From Candidatus Binataceae bacterium (GTDB lineage Bacteria > Desulfobacterota > Binatia > Binatales > Binataceae): a DNA stretch of 40,926 nucleotides. The stretch is from positions 1-40,926 of the forward strand of contig JASHPB010000084.1 in assembly GCA_030038355.1 (NCBI GenBank), written 5' to 3'. Under the pieces are notes generated by a model, which was not told the origin of the DNA, did not search any database, and saw nothing but the letters and a program-made list of their open reading frames with translations. A program made the translations under genes and the position numbers. Shown one piece after another: positions 23,328 to 31,530 of this stretch; the stretch's first letter is position 1, and each line of letters opens with the position of its first letter.

Positions 23328-24092
23328 TCACTTCGGCGCACTTTCAAAAAACTTCAGCACCGCTTCCTTGTAGTGCTTGTCGCCGGGTGCGTTCAGGTGA
23401 TCGCGCCCTTCGAGCTTCACGAGCTGGCCCCCGGCGATCGCATCGCGAAGTTCCTCTGGATTCCCGACCAACAAGTCCCTGGTACCGATAACGATCAGCA
23501 CCGGCACGCGCCCGCTGCGCAGCTGCGCGAGTTCCTCCCCGGTAGTGTCCGGTCGATGCGCCCCCATACACGCGGCCAGCGCCTTCAAGTCGTTCTTATT
23601 CAGCTCGGCGAACTGTCGGAACTGCTTCGCTGTCTCGCTCTTGATCGTTTTCGGATCGGCGGCGAGCAGCGCGGCGACAATCACGGAGCGATTCGACGTC
23701 ACTCCCGTGTTCGACGGCGCGCCAATTCCACCGAGCACGACTGCGCGGAGCCGCTGCGGATGCGACATCAGGAGACCGAGCGAGATTCGCGCACCCATCG
23801 AATAGCCCATCAGCAGCGTGCGCTCGATGCCGAGATGATCGAGCAGGCGGATCACGTCGCCGCCCATCTTCTCGCCGCTGTACGATTCGCGGTCGTGCGG
23901 CTTGCCGCTAGTCCCGTGCCCGCGGCAGTCCATCGCAATCACGCGGTAGCGCCGCGCGAGCGAGCTGTACCATCCGGTCATGCCCCAGTTGTTGTTCGCG
24001 TTCGACGCGAAGCCGTGCACGAGTACTACAGGCTCGCCCGCGCCATGCTCATCGTAGTGAATCTGGACCCCGTCGGAATCGAAGAATGCCAT
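23328..24092 (-). CDS. Alpha/beta hydrolase
   Basis: The product has 254 residues from the ATG at 24092, with AAAGGAG 8 bases upstream; the frame to 24143 is probably non-coding. The canonical features of a cytoplasmic alpha/beta hydrolase are all present: oxyanion HG in VVLVHGFASNANNNW, DCRGHGTSGKP, nucleophile elbow GYSMGARI, Asp in GTRDLLVGNP, and His in EGRDHLNAPGD. These resemble lactone or C-C-bond hydrolases and haloperoxidase-like enzymes of secondary and aromatic metabolism. It converges with gspN and diverges from the LLM oxidoreductase gene. The substrate is unknown. Confidence 0.92.
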   Translation of the reverse strand: MAFFDSDGVQIHYDEHGAGEPVVLVHGFASNANNNWGMTGWYSSLARRYRVIAMDCRGHGTSGKPHDRESYSGEKMGGDVIRLLDHLGIERTLLMGYSMGARISLGLLMSHPQRLRAVVLGGIGAPSNTGVTSNRSVIVAALLAADPKTIKSETAKQFRQFAELNKNDLKALAACMGAHRPDTTGEELAQLRSGRVPVLIVIGTRDLLVGNPEELRDAIAGGQLVKLEGRDHLNAPGDKHYKEAVLKFFESAPK

Positions 24093-24211
24093 CGTCGATG
24101 CTCCTTTCGCGCTCGATATATCGCCGCCACCGAGGAGCGGCAACTAGCGGCTTGCGAGCGCGGGCGCTTCGATACAAAATCGCGCAACGCTCGCGCAAAG
24201 GATTATAAGCC

Positions 24212-25210
24212 GTGGACCAGACACTTGGATTACATACCTCGCTCACCAGTGGCCCATTGAACGAACGCCTCAAGCTGCTCAGCGAGGCCGAAGACCTCGG
24301 CTACACCTCATTCTGGATCGCGGAAGTCTCCGGACCCGACGCAATGGTCAGTCTCGGCGCGCTCGCGGTCAATTCAAAGAAAGCCGAGCTCGCGACCGGC
24401 GTGATCCCGATCCAGATTCGCACGCCGGGCGTGATGGCGATGAGCTTTCTCACGATCAACGAATTCTCCGGCGGCCGCGCGATCGCGGGTCTCGGCGTCT
24501 CGAGCCCGATTATCGTCGAACGATGGCACGGTGCGGCGTTCAAGAAGCCGGTCACCGCGATGCGCGAGTGCGTCACGATCATGCGTCAGCTCTTTACCGA
24601 GGGCCGCTCCAAGTTCGACGGCGAGGTGTACAAGAGCGATTTCCGCCTCGGCATGCGAATCACGGCGCCGCGTCCGCCGCGAATCTACCTCGCGGGTCTC
24701 AACGAACCGATGCTGCGCCTCGCCGGCGAAGTAGCCGACGGCGTGCTGATGAATTACTCGCCGCCCGAGGCCGTTGCCGAGATGGTCAAGCATATCCACG
24801 CGGGCGCGGCCGCCACTGGCCGCGACCCCAAGGCGATCGACGTCGGAATTTATATCCGAATGTGCATCACCGAGGAGGAAGACAAGGCCATCGACGCATT
24901 TCGGCGCGAGCTCGGCAGCTACGCCTTCGTCGACAGCTATAACAAGATGTTCGCGCGCTATGGCCTCGCCGATGAATTCAACGAGTTCCGGAAACTATGG
25001 CGCGAGGGCAAGCGCGACGAAGCGCCGAAGCAGATCAGCGAAGCGTCGTGCCGCAAGATCGCGGTGTTCGGGCCGCCCAAGGCCGGGCGCGACTTTGTCG
25101 CACGCTTTCGAAGCGCGGGCGTGACGCATCCTGTGGTCTTCCCGATTGGCCCTTTGCAGACTGGCGCGCGGGACTATCCAAACACGATGCGCGCGCTCGC
25201 CGGCGCCTGA
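24212..25210 (+). CDS. LLM-class (F420-dependent type) oxidoreductase
   Basis: The product has 332 residues from a GTG at 24212, with AAAGGA 9 bases upstream. The luciferase-like TIM barrel is recognisable from RLKLLSEAEDLGYTSFWIAE, LATGVIPIQIRTPGVMAM, the cofactor region RAIAGLGVSSPIIVERWHG and RIYLAGLNEPMLRLAGEVAD. Such two-electron enzymes use F420 (or FMN) to reduce or oxidise diverse substrates. The F420 assignment is the typical one for this subgroup but is not proven by a single residue I can point to. It is divergent from the alpha/beta hydrolase across 119 bases, and the third crotonase faces it. Confidence 0.86.
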   Translation: MDQTLGLHTSLTSGPLNERLKLLSEAEDLGYTSFWIAEVSGPDAMVSLGALAVNSKKAELATGVIPIQIRTPGVMAMSFLTINEFSGGRAIAGLGVSSPIIVERWHGAAFKKPVTAMRECVTIMRQLFTEGRSKFDGEVYKSDFRLGMRITAPRPPRIYLAGLNEPMLRLAGEVADGVLMNYSPPEAVAEMVKHIHAGAAATGRDPKAIDVGIYIRMCITEEEDKAIDAFRRELGSYAFVDSYNKMFARYGLADEFNEFRKLWREGKRDEAPKQISEASCRKIAVFGPPKAGRDFVARFRSAGVTHPVVFPIGPLQTGARDYPNTMRALAGA

Positions 25211-25338
25211 TTCCGGTGAAGAAACTGATCACGACCTGCAACACTTGCCGCGCCACATTTTTGCTGCTCCCTTGCCGTGCGGGAAGCGAAGTTCGACGCG
25301 CTGCGCGTGATATCTTCCTGGCAAGTAAGCGCCCCGCG

Positions 25339-26145
25339 TTAGCGGCCCTTGTAGACGGGCTTCCGCTTCTCCATGAACGCGCGCGGACCTTCGCGTGCGT
25401 CCTCGCTGCGCATCACGACCGCGGCACATTCGTTTTCGATCTTGAAAGCCTCTTCCAGCGGACGGCCCGAGGTTCGCCGCACAGCCTCCTTGATCTTGCG
25501 CACCGCGATTGGACCGTTCGCCGCGATCGCCGCCGCCAGTTCCTCGGCGCGCCCCATCAGGCGCTCCGGCGGGACAACATGGTTAACGAGTCCGAGCCGC
25601 CACGCCTCGTTCGCGTCGATACGATTCCCAGTCAGCAAAATCTCCATCGCCTTGCAGTACGGAATCTGGCGCTGGAGCCGCGCGAGCGAGCCCGCTGCAG
25701 GCACGATCGCCCATTTCACCTCTTGCAGCCCGAAGCTCGCGTTCTCGGACGCGACCCTGATATCGGTCGCCTGGATTAGCTCCATCCCGCCCGCGATGCA
25801 GAAGCCGTTGATCGCGGCGACGATCGGCTTGTCAACGTTGAAGCTCCGAAGCAAAGCCGAATCCGCCAGGCGACGGTTCGCGAGCAGCTTGTTGTCCCAC
25901 TCGTCCTCGGGCTTGCGCGCGCCGGTGAAGAGCGGAATCAGGCGGCCGAGATCGGCGCCGGCCGAGAATGCGACTTTGCCCGCGCCGGTGATGATCACGG
26001 CGCGCACGTCGTCATCGCGATCGATCTCGTGCCAGGCCTCGGCGAGGCTGACGATTATCTCGGGGTTGTACGAGTTGTGAACCTCTGGGCGGTTGAAAGT
26101 GAGATAGCCGATATGGTTGCGTTTCTCGAAGAGCAGCGCGGGCAT
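25339..26145 (-). CDS. Enoyl-CoA hydratase/isomerase (crotonase family)
   Basis: The product has 268 residues. Crotonase signatures are IGYLTFNRPEVHNSYN, first oxyanion segment AFSAGADLGRLI, second oxyanion segment CIAGGMELIQATDIRVA and ASFGLQEVKWAIVPAAGS. Both catalytic Glu positions are occupied (GGME, LQE), so hydratase chemistry is plausible. The C-terminus EGPRAFMEKRKPVYKGR resembles that of the crotonase at 10960, suggesting the two are related paralogues. It is convergent with the LLM gene and divergent from the small exported protein gene at 26233. Substrate unknown. Confidence 0.91.
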   Translation of the reverse strand: MPALLFEKRNHIGYLTFNRPEVHNSYNPEIIVSLAEAWHEIDRDDDVRAVIITGAGKVAFSAGADLGRLIPLFTGARKPEDEWDNKLLANRRLADSALLRSFNVDKPIVAAINGFCIAGGMELIQATDIRVASENASFGLQEVKWAIVPAAGSLARLQRQIPYCKAMEILLTGNRIDANEAWRLGLVNHVVPPERLMGRAEELAAAIAANGPIAVRKIKEAVRRTSGRPLEEAFKIENECAAVVMRSEDAREGPRAFMEKRKPVYKGR

Positions 26146-26232
26146 CGCGGTTAACCTCGGCAGCGAAAAGCTTCGCCGAACTTAACACCGACCGGCTTTA
26201 CGCGAAACTTTGGCCGACTATATGATCGCGGC

Positions 26233-26766
26233 GTGAACAATCCCCGTCGTCTGCTACTTCGCCTTGGGCCGTGCACCGCGGCATTCGGTGTGCTCGCATT
26301 CGTCGCGATGTTCGCGGCTGTTTCATCGGCGCAGGACCTGCCGCGCGTCATTCCACGTCGCGCAACGGTCGATCGCCCGCCCGATGAGGCCTACGGCACG
26401 CTGAAGCAATACTTCACCGATTCGTCGCTGAGCCAGTTCACGCTGATAAGCTCCGATGACAAGACGCACACGCTGGTGGCCAAGCGTTCTGGCATAGCCA
26501 CCAATGACTGGGCCGACTGGGCGGTCTGCGAGACCGGCGGCGAGGAGATGGTCTATACGTTCTCAGATGGCACCGTGATGGTCACCGCGAAACTGGAGGC
26601 ATCCGGAAAGCATGAGACGTTCGTATCGGTCAGCGCGGACTTCCAAGGGACTTACTCGCTCGCGCTCGCCTCGAAATCGACCGAGCTCGCCTGCACCTCG
26701 AAGGGCGTGCTGGAGAATAGTTTGATTGCCGTCGCCGGCGGCACCGCTCCGGCGTCCAAGCCGTGA
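26233..26766 (+). CDS. Small exported protein of unknown function
   Basis: The product has 177 residues from a GTG at 26233. The N-terminus is a good Sec signal: basic start (NNPRRLLLRLG), hydrophobic core (FGVLAFVAMFAAV) and cleavage site SSAQD near residue 33, so the mature protein is about 144 residues in the periplasm. The mature part has a helix (DEAYGTLKQYFTDSSLSQF) followed by alternating strands (TLVAKRSGIA, MVYTFSDGTVMVTAKLEAS) and two Cys that could form a disulfide. The pattern is mildly reminiscent of small START/lipocalin-like envelope proteins, but I do not recognise the family. No strong ribosome-binding site is visible. TATATGAT just upstream could be a -10 element. Confidence 0.75.
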   Translation: MNNPRRLLLRLGPCTAAFGVLAFVAMFAAVSSAQDLPRVIPRRATVDRPPDEAYGTLKQYFTDSSLSQFTLISSDDKTHTLVAKRSGIATNDWADWAVCETGGEEMVYTFSDGTVMVTAKLEASGKHETFVSVSADFQGTYSLALASKSTELACTSKGVLENSLIAVAGGTAPASKP

Positions 26767-27506
26767 GGCGCACGGCGGGTTGCGTTCCTTGGCGGATCGC
26801 TTCGCATTGATCGCTCGTCTCCTCGCATCGGCTTTGGCTGCTCGGGACGACAATCACTAACAAGCGTTTGATAACAATTGGTCAACGATTCGGGCGATCT
26901 CTGTGTCAAGCTGAACCAAGTGAAGAATCTCGCACGGTCTTCCGCGCGCAATCAGCGAGACTCCGCAGCCGCATGAGAAGACCCGTGGCGGTCGAGATCG
27001 GTCCTCCGTTCGTTTCGCCCACCGAATCCGCGGCGGGCGGGATCTTTCGACTTCGCTCGCAGACTCGCTTCGCTCGGGATGACAGGTAGAGACCTGCCGC
27101 TATCAGACTTTCAATCCCGAGCGAGTTCGAAGCGTCAGCGAGGCGACGAGAGATCGCCGCGAGGCTATGGGCCCCGAAATGCAAGCATCCGCGCGGCTCT
27201 CAATGTCGCAGTTTCGGTCGCAGCGGCTTAGCTTCGTCGCGCAACGCTCGGAAATGACTAGAGTCTCGATCGTTCATGCGCTCAGAGCGGCGGATGCCCG
27301 TAGTAGCCGCAGGGGCCGTTGGCCGCGTCGTTCGGCGAACGAGCGACCGGCAGCCACTGCAACAATCGCGGCGGTCAGCATCGCTACCGATCGCGGAGCC
27401 ATCATTGGCGACATTTAATTAGTTAAAGGGCGCTTGGAAGACTAGCATTGAAACCGTCCGCGAGAATCACTCATATGTAATGGTGGCGCGCCGCAGATCG
27501 GCTGCG
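26767..27506. other. Long interval without a convincing gene
   Basis: No open frame here has family signal. Two near-identical 12-mers, CTCGGGACGACA (26841-26852) and CTCGGGATGACA (27073-27084), sit next to CTTCGCTCG-rich sequence resembling dispersed intergenic repeats of other genomes. An approximately inverted copy (ATCCCGAGCGAG, near 27114) follows. On the minus strand, 27405 to about 27282 reads as a short signal-peptide-like start (MMAPRSVAMLTAAIVAVAAG), then, in the next frame, NDAANGPCGYYGHPPL and a stop. This could be a frameshifted tiny exported protein, but it has no ribosome-binding site. Confidence 0.5.
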
Positions 27507-27535
27507 TTGACTGCCTAACGGGCGTTAGTTTAGGC
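27507..27535 (+). promoter_or_regulatory. Dyad with a -35-like box upstream of the exporter/ATP-grasp operon
   Basis: TTGACT (27507-27512) is followed by a perfect dyad CTAACG-GG-CGTTAG (27515-27528) that lies in the would-be promoter spacer, 28 bases before the first ATG of the operon. The -10 position (TTAGGC) is poor. A regulator-controlled promoter is possible but weakly supported. Confidence 0.3.
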
Positions 27536-27556
27536 TCGTCGGTGGGAGAAAAAATC

Positions 27557-29470
27557 ATGGCGGAAGGTGATTCACCCGGGCGCCCTGACGCCGAACTGGC
27601 CGGTCTAAAGCCGCCACCCTCTCCTCCTCCCGCGGTTCCCAAGCTCGAATTCACTAGCTCGCATCGGCTGCGTTCGCGCGACGTTTTCCGCCTGATCTCC
27701 CGCGTCTGGCCGTTCATCCGCCCTTACCGCAAGCACCTGGTATTTCTCTTCCTGATGAGTATCCCTTTCCTCCCTGCCGGGCTGCTCATGATCGCCAGCA
27801 CGCGCATCTTCTATGACGTCGTCGGCAACGGCCATCCGCTTACGCGCGGGGAGGCTTTCCTGATTCACGTGCCGCTCACCGCGAGCCGCGAGACCGTGCT
27901 GCTCCATCTAATTGTGCTCTGGGCGATTATCGGCGCCATCGCGGGTCCGATCGGCGCCGTCGGCGTCGGCTACGTCGTCTGGCTCCTCCAGCGCATCACT
28001 AATTTATTCCGCGTCGATCTCTACACCCGGATGCAGGAACTGAGCGTTCGCTTCCACGGCGAGGAAAAAATCGGCGACGCCATGTTCCGGATGTTCCAGG
28101 ACTCGGCCGCCCTGCCCCAGGTCATCGACGCGCTGATTATCGAGCCGCTGGCGCTCACGCCGATCGTCATAGCCGAGATCTACTGGCTCGCCCGCTTCAA
28201 CCCGAGCATGGCCTGGATCGCGATCGTGCTGATTCCCGCCTACCTCGCGATGGCGATCTATTACAGCTCCGGGCTCCGCCGCTCGTTTATCGGTGAGCGC
28301 GAGGCGATGGCGCAGGCCACGACGCGAATCGAGGAAACGCTGTCATCGATCAAGACGGTCAAGGCGTTCGGCACCGAGCAGTCGGAGGGGCGTATCTATG
28401 CGCGCGACAACTGGGCGGCGTTTCTCGCGGCGAGGGCTGCGCGCCTGATGCTCGTGAGGTATCGAGTCGCGGCCAATACGATTCTCGCGCTCGCTGAGCT
28501 GGCGGCGCTTTATGTCGGCGCGCGGCAAGTACTGATCGGGAGCGCCGGCGGAGTTTTTCGCATCGCCGTTTCGCTCGGCACCTTCCAGGGGACGATCGCG
28601 GTCCTCAAGCGATGCGGCAAGCGGATGCACGACCTGACCGGTCATTGGGGCGGGCTGCAGGATACGACGGTTGGGATGGCGCGCGTGCTCGAGCTGCTTG
28701 GGAGTCTGCCCGAGGCCGACGTGCAAAGCGGAGTGCATCTTCCGCCGCAGCGGATCGGCCAGCTCGCGTTCGAGCAGGTGAGCTTTGCCTACGATCCTGC
28801 TGAGCCTGTGCTCAGCGCTGTGAGCTTCGAAGCGCGCACGGGCACGATAACAGCGCTCGCGGGGGCGAGCGGCTCCGGCAAGAGCACGATCGTCTCGCTC
28901 GCGCTCCGGTTTTTCGATCCGATCGCTGGGCGCATCATGGCTGCCGATACCGATATCCGTGAATTTCAGCTGCCCGCGTGGCGCGCGGCGATCTCGGTCG
29001 GACTACAGGAAAATCCGCTCTTCACAGCGACGATTCGCGACAACATCGCGTACAGCAGCGCCGGCGCGAGCGCCGATCAGATCTGGACGGCATTACGGCG
29101 CGCGGGTCTCGACGACTTTATCAACTCGCTCCCCGATGGGCTCGACACGATGCTGGGTGAGAAAGGCGCCAAGCTTTCCACGGGACAGGCGCAACGAATC
29201 GGCCTCGCGCGCGCTCTGCTGCGCGATGCGCAAATCCTGCTCCTCGACGAGCCGACGGCGTCGCTCGACGGCGCGACGGAAGTGCGGGTGCTCGGCGGAA
29301 TTCGCGAATGGGTCAACGATGAACCGGAGCGCCGGATGGCGCTGATCGCCACGCATCGCCGCACGACAGCTGAGGCCGCGGATCAAGTTTTCGCGATGGC
29401 CAGCGGCCGCGTCGTCGCATCCGACGTGACCGCCTTCGAGAGGCCAGCGCTGGAGTCGGGCGATGTCTGA
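27557..29470 (+). CDS. ABC exporter half-transporter, first of a pair
   Basis: The product has 637 residues from the ATG at 27557, with GGAG 8 bases upstream; a GTG at 27542 is less likely. A Pro-rich cytoplasmic lead is followed by a type I exporter membrane domain of about six spans (first HLVFLFLMSIPFLPAGLLMI) and an ATPase domain. That domain has Walker A GASGSGKSTI, Q-loop GLQENPLF, a C-loop LSTGQAQR (Thr replacing the first Gly of LSGGQ), Walker B ILLLDEPTASLD with the catalytic Glu, and H-loop ATHRRT. It probably heterodimerises with the next gene product, which overlaps it by eight bases. Exporters of this type move peptides, lipids or glycans. The operon context suggests a peptide-like product; that is inference. 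Confidence 0.92.
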   Translation: MAEGDSPGRPDAELAGLKPPPSPPPAVPKLEFTSSHRLRSRDVFRLISRVWPFIRPYRKHLVFLFLMSIPFLPAGLLMIASTRIFYDVVGNGHPLTRGEAFLIHVPLTASRETVLLHLIVLWAIIGAIAGPIGAVGVGYVVWLLQRITNLFRVDLYTRMQELSVRFHGEEKIGDAMFRMFQDSAALPQVIDALIIEPLALTPIVIAEIYWLARFNPSMAWIAIVLIPAYLAMAIYYSSGLRRSFIGEREAMAQATTRIEETLSSIKTVKAFGTEQSEGRIYARDNWAAFLAARAARLMLVRYRVAANTILALAELAALYVGARQVLIGSAGGVFRIAVSLGTFQGTIAVLKRCGKRMHDLTGHWGGLQDTTVGMARVLELLGSLPEADVQSGVHLPPQRIGQLAFEQVSFAYDPAEPVLSAVSFEARTGTITALAGASGSGKSTIVSLALRFFDPIAGRIMAADTDIREFQLPAWRAAISVGLQENPLFTATIRDNIAYSSAGASADQIWTALRRAGLDDFINSLPDGLDTMLGEKGAKLSTGQAQRIGLARALLRDAQILLLDEPTASLDGATEVRVLGGIREWVNDEPERRMALIATHRRTTAEAADQVFAMASGRVVASDVTAFERPALESGDV

Positions 29471-31493
29471 GCAAGCTGTTATCAGCGCCGCAGCGCAAAA
29501 CGGCGCGCGGCCTCGCGGCGGGTCATTGGCGCGCGACTCGCGCGAAGGACATCTCTATTCCACCGAGCAGCAGCGCTTTTCCACCCGCGAGGCGTGGGAA
29601 ACGATCCGCAAGAGCTGGCCTTTCATCCGCAACGAGCAGCGGCTGGTTCTGCTGAAGTGCGGCCTTATCGTCTTCAGCCTCGTCTTCTACCTGACGTCGC
29701 CCTGGCCGATGAAGATCGTGATCGACAACGTTATCGATCGGCATCCGCTGACGGGCATTCCAGCAGCGATCCTTCTGCCTATCGTTGGGACCAGTCGGGC
29801 CGCACTACTCGCGGTGGTTTGCCTCTATCTGCTGGTCACATTGATTCTGATCGGCGTTGCGGGCGAGGCGCCGCGCGGGCTCAGCACGGGTGTTGGCGGG
29901 CCGGGGCTCGACCAGGCCGGTTCGACGATGAACGATTCGAACGCGGGCGACAGCAACTGGAACGGCCTGTTCGGCTACTTCGAGACCGCAATCACGATCG
30001 ATCTGACGCAGCGCATCAACCAGGTGCTACGGACCGCGGTGTACGATCGCTTTCTGGCCGCGCCGCTCGGACTCTATGCCGATCAAAAAATCGGTGACGC
30101 AGTCTTTCGCGCGATGCATGACAGCGCCGCGATCAGCAACCTGCTTTACAAGGGAATTATCGCACCGCTGGCGTCCTTCGTGATTTTCGTCTGCACGCTC
30201 GTAATTCTGTGGGCGCAGTTCAGCAGAGAGCCGCTGATCCCGATGATTGCGATGATTACGTTGCCGATCGTCGCGATCAGCTCGGGCGTGTTTGGCCGCA
30301 TTCTCCGCACTCAAAGCCAGCGCATGCGCGAGAAGGGCAGCACTGTGATGGCCGCGTTCGAGGAGAGGATCACACAGGTCCAGCTGATCAAAGCCTTCGG
30401 CCAGGAGGCGCGCGAAAGCAAGCAGATCGACGCGGCGAGCTGGGGTTCGTACAGTGCGACGCTGAGGTTGTTCGCGTACGCCCTGGTTTGCATCATCGTC
30501 GTGGTGCCGCTGGTAATCCTGCCGGTTATAGCGCTCGTCTATCACCTGACGGTGCAGGTGATTCACGGGCAGCTCACGCTCGGCGACGTCACATTGCTCC
30601 TCAGCTACGGCGGTCTGTTGATCACGCCGATGTCCACAATCGGCAGCACGTGGACGGCCTTGCAAACCTCGGTTGCTGGCCTTCGCCGCGTGCATAGCGT
30701 ACTCGAGAATCTGCCTTCAGATGTGGCGCCAGCGAACGGCGCCGCGTTCGATGCGCCAGTCACGGAAGTCGAGTTCCGCAATGTCGCGCTCGGCTACGGC
30801 GGCGAGACCGTGCTCAGGAATGTGTCGCTCGATCTGCACGCGGGAGAGTTGATCGCGATCGCAGGGCCGAGCGGCGTCGGCAAGACGACGATCGTGTATG
30901 CAATACCGCAGTTCATCCCGCTTAGCGCCGGCGACCTGCTGATCAACGGCAAGTCGTTCGCCGGGGGAATGCCGCATCGGATGCGTGAGCGGATCGGCTT
31001 CGTGTTTCAGCAGGAAGCGCTCTTCTCCTCGACGATCGCGGACAATATCCGCTACGGCATGCCGGACGCGAGCGACGCGGATGTTGCGCGCGCGGCGGAG
31101 ATGGCGGGTGCGGCCGAATTTATCGCGCGCTTGCCGCACGGCTACGCGACGATGCTCGGGCGGCGCGGCGCACGGCTCTCGGTCGGGCAGAAGCAGCGGA
31201 TCGCAATTGCGCGCGCGATGATCCGCCATCCGGATATCCTCATCCTTGATGAACCGACGGCGCCGCTCGACGCGGGCAGCGAAGTGTCGCTGATCAATAG
31301 ACTGCGCGCCATTGCGCGCGACCGAATCGTGCTCGTCGTAGCGCATCGACCTGAAACCCTCAGCGCTTGCGACAGAATCTTCTTCGTCAACGACGCGACG
31401 ATCGCGGCGTCCGGCAGCCATGAAGATTTGCTCCGATCGTGTCCAGCCTACGCTGCCTATCTCGCCCGCACCAACTCAGAAATCCAATCCTGA
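29463..31493 (+). CDS. ABC exporter half-transporter, second of a pair
   Basis: The product has 676 residues. The start overlaps the preceding gene by eight bases. The membrane domain begins near residue 62 (LLKCGLIVFSLVFYLTSPWP). It carries an extra Gly/Ser/Asn-rich insert of about 45 residues between early spans (GEAPRGLSTGVGGPGLDQAG onward), absent from its partner. The ATPase domain has Walker A GPSGVGKTTI, Q-loop FQQEALF, C-loop LSVGQKQR, Walker B ILILDEPTAPLD with Glu, and H-loop AHRPET. Both composite sites therefore keep a catalytic Glu and His, so this is not an asymmetric degenerate exporter. The shared DQKIGDAVFRAMHDSAA / EEKIGDAMFRMFQDSAA block shows that the two halves arose by duplication. 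Confidence 0.92.
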   Translation: MSEQAVISAAAQNGARPRGGSLARDSREGHLYSTEQQRFSTREAWETIRKSWPFIRNEQRLVLLKCGLIVFSLVFYLTSPWPMKIVIDNVIDRHPLTGIPAAILLPIVGTSRAALLAVVCLYLLVTLILIGVAGEAPRGLSTGVGGPGLDQAGSTMNDSNAGDSNWNGLFGYFETAITIDLTQRINQVLRTAVYDRFLAAPLGLYADQKIGDAVFRAMHDSAAISNLLYKGIIAPLASFVIFVCTLVILWAQFSREPLIPMIAMITLPIVAISSGVFGRILRTQSQRMREKGSTVMAAFEERITQVQLIKAFGQEARESKQIDAASWGSYSATLRLFAYALVCIIVVVPLVILPVIALVYHLTVQVIHGQLTLGDVTLLLSYGGLLITPMSTIGSTWTALQTSVAGLRRVHSVLENLPSDVAPANGAAFDAPVTEVEFRNVALGYGGETVLRNVSLDLHAGELIAIAGPSGVGKTTIVYAIPQFIPLSAGDLLINGKSFAGGMPHRMRERIGFVFQQEALFSSTIADNIRYGMPDASDADVARAAEMAGAAEFIARLPHGYATMLGRRGARLSVGQKQRIAIARAMIRHPDILILDEPTAPLDAGSEVSLINRLRAIARDRIVLVVAHRPETLSACDRIFFVNDATIAASGSHEDLLRSCPAYAAYLARTNSEIQS

Positions 31494-31530
31494 CCCGGCA
31501 TATCGTTTGCTCTGAGGCGGAGGGCTCGGC

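Noticed and set aside
23373-24260. 295-codon plus-strand open frame opposite the alpha/beta hydrolase
   Set aside because: Low-complexity Arg/Ala/His composition and no motif; the minus-strand frame has a complete hydrolase triad.
27282-27405. Tiny minus-strand exported protein (signal-peptide-like start, GYYGHPPL end)
   Set aside because: The two halves are in different frames and there is no ribosome-binding site; noted only within the gene-free interval.
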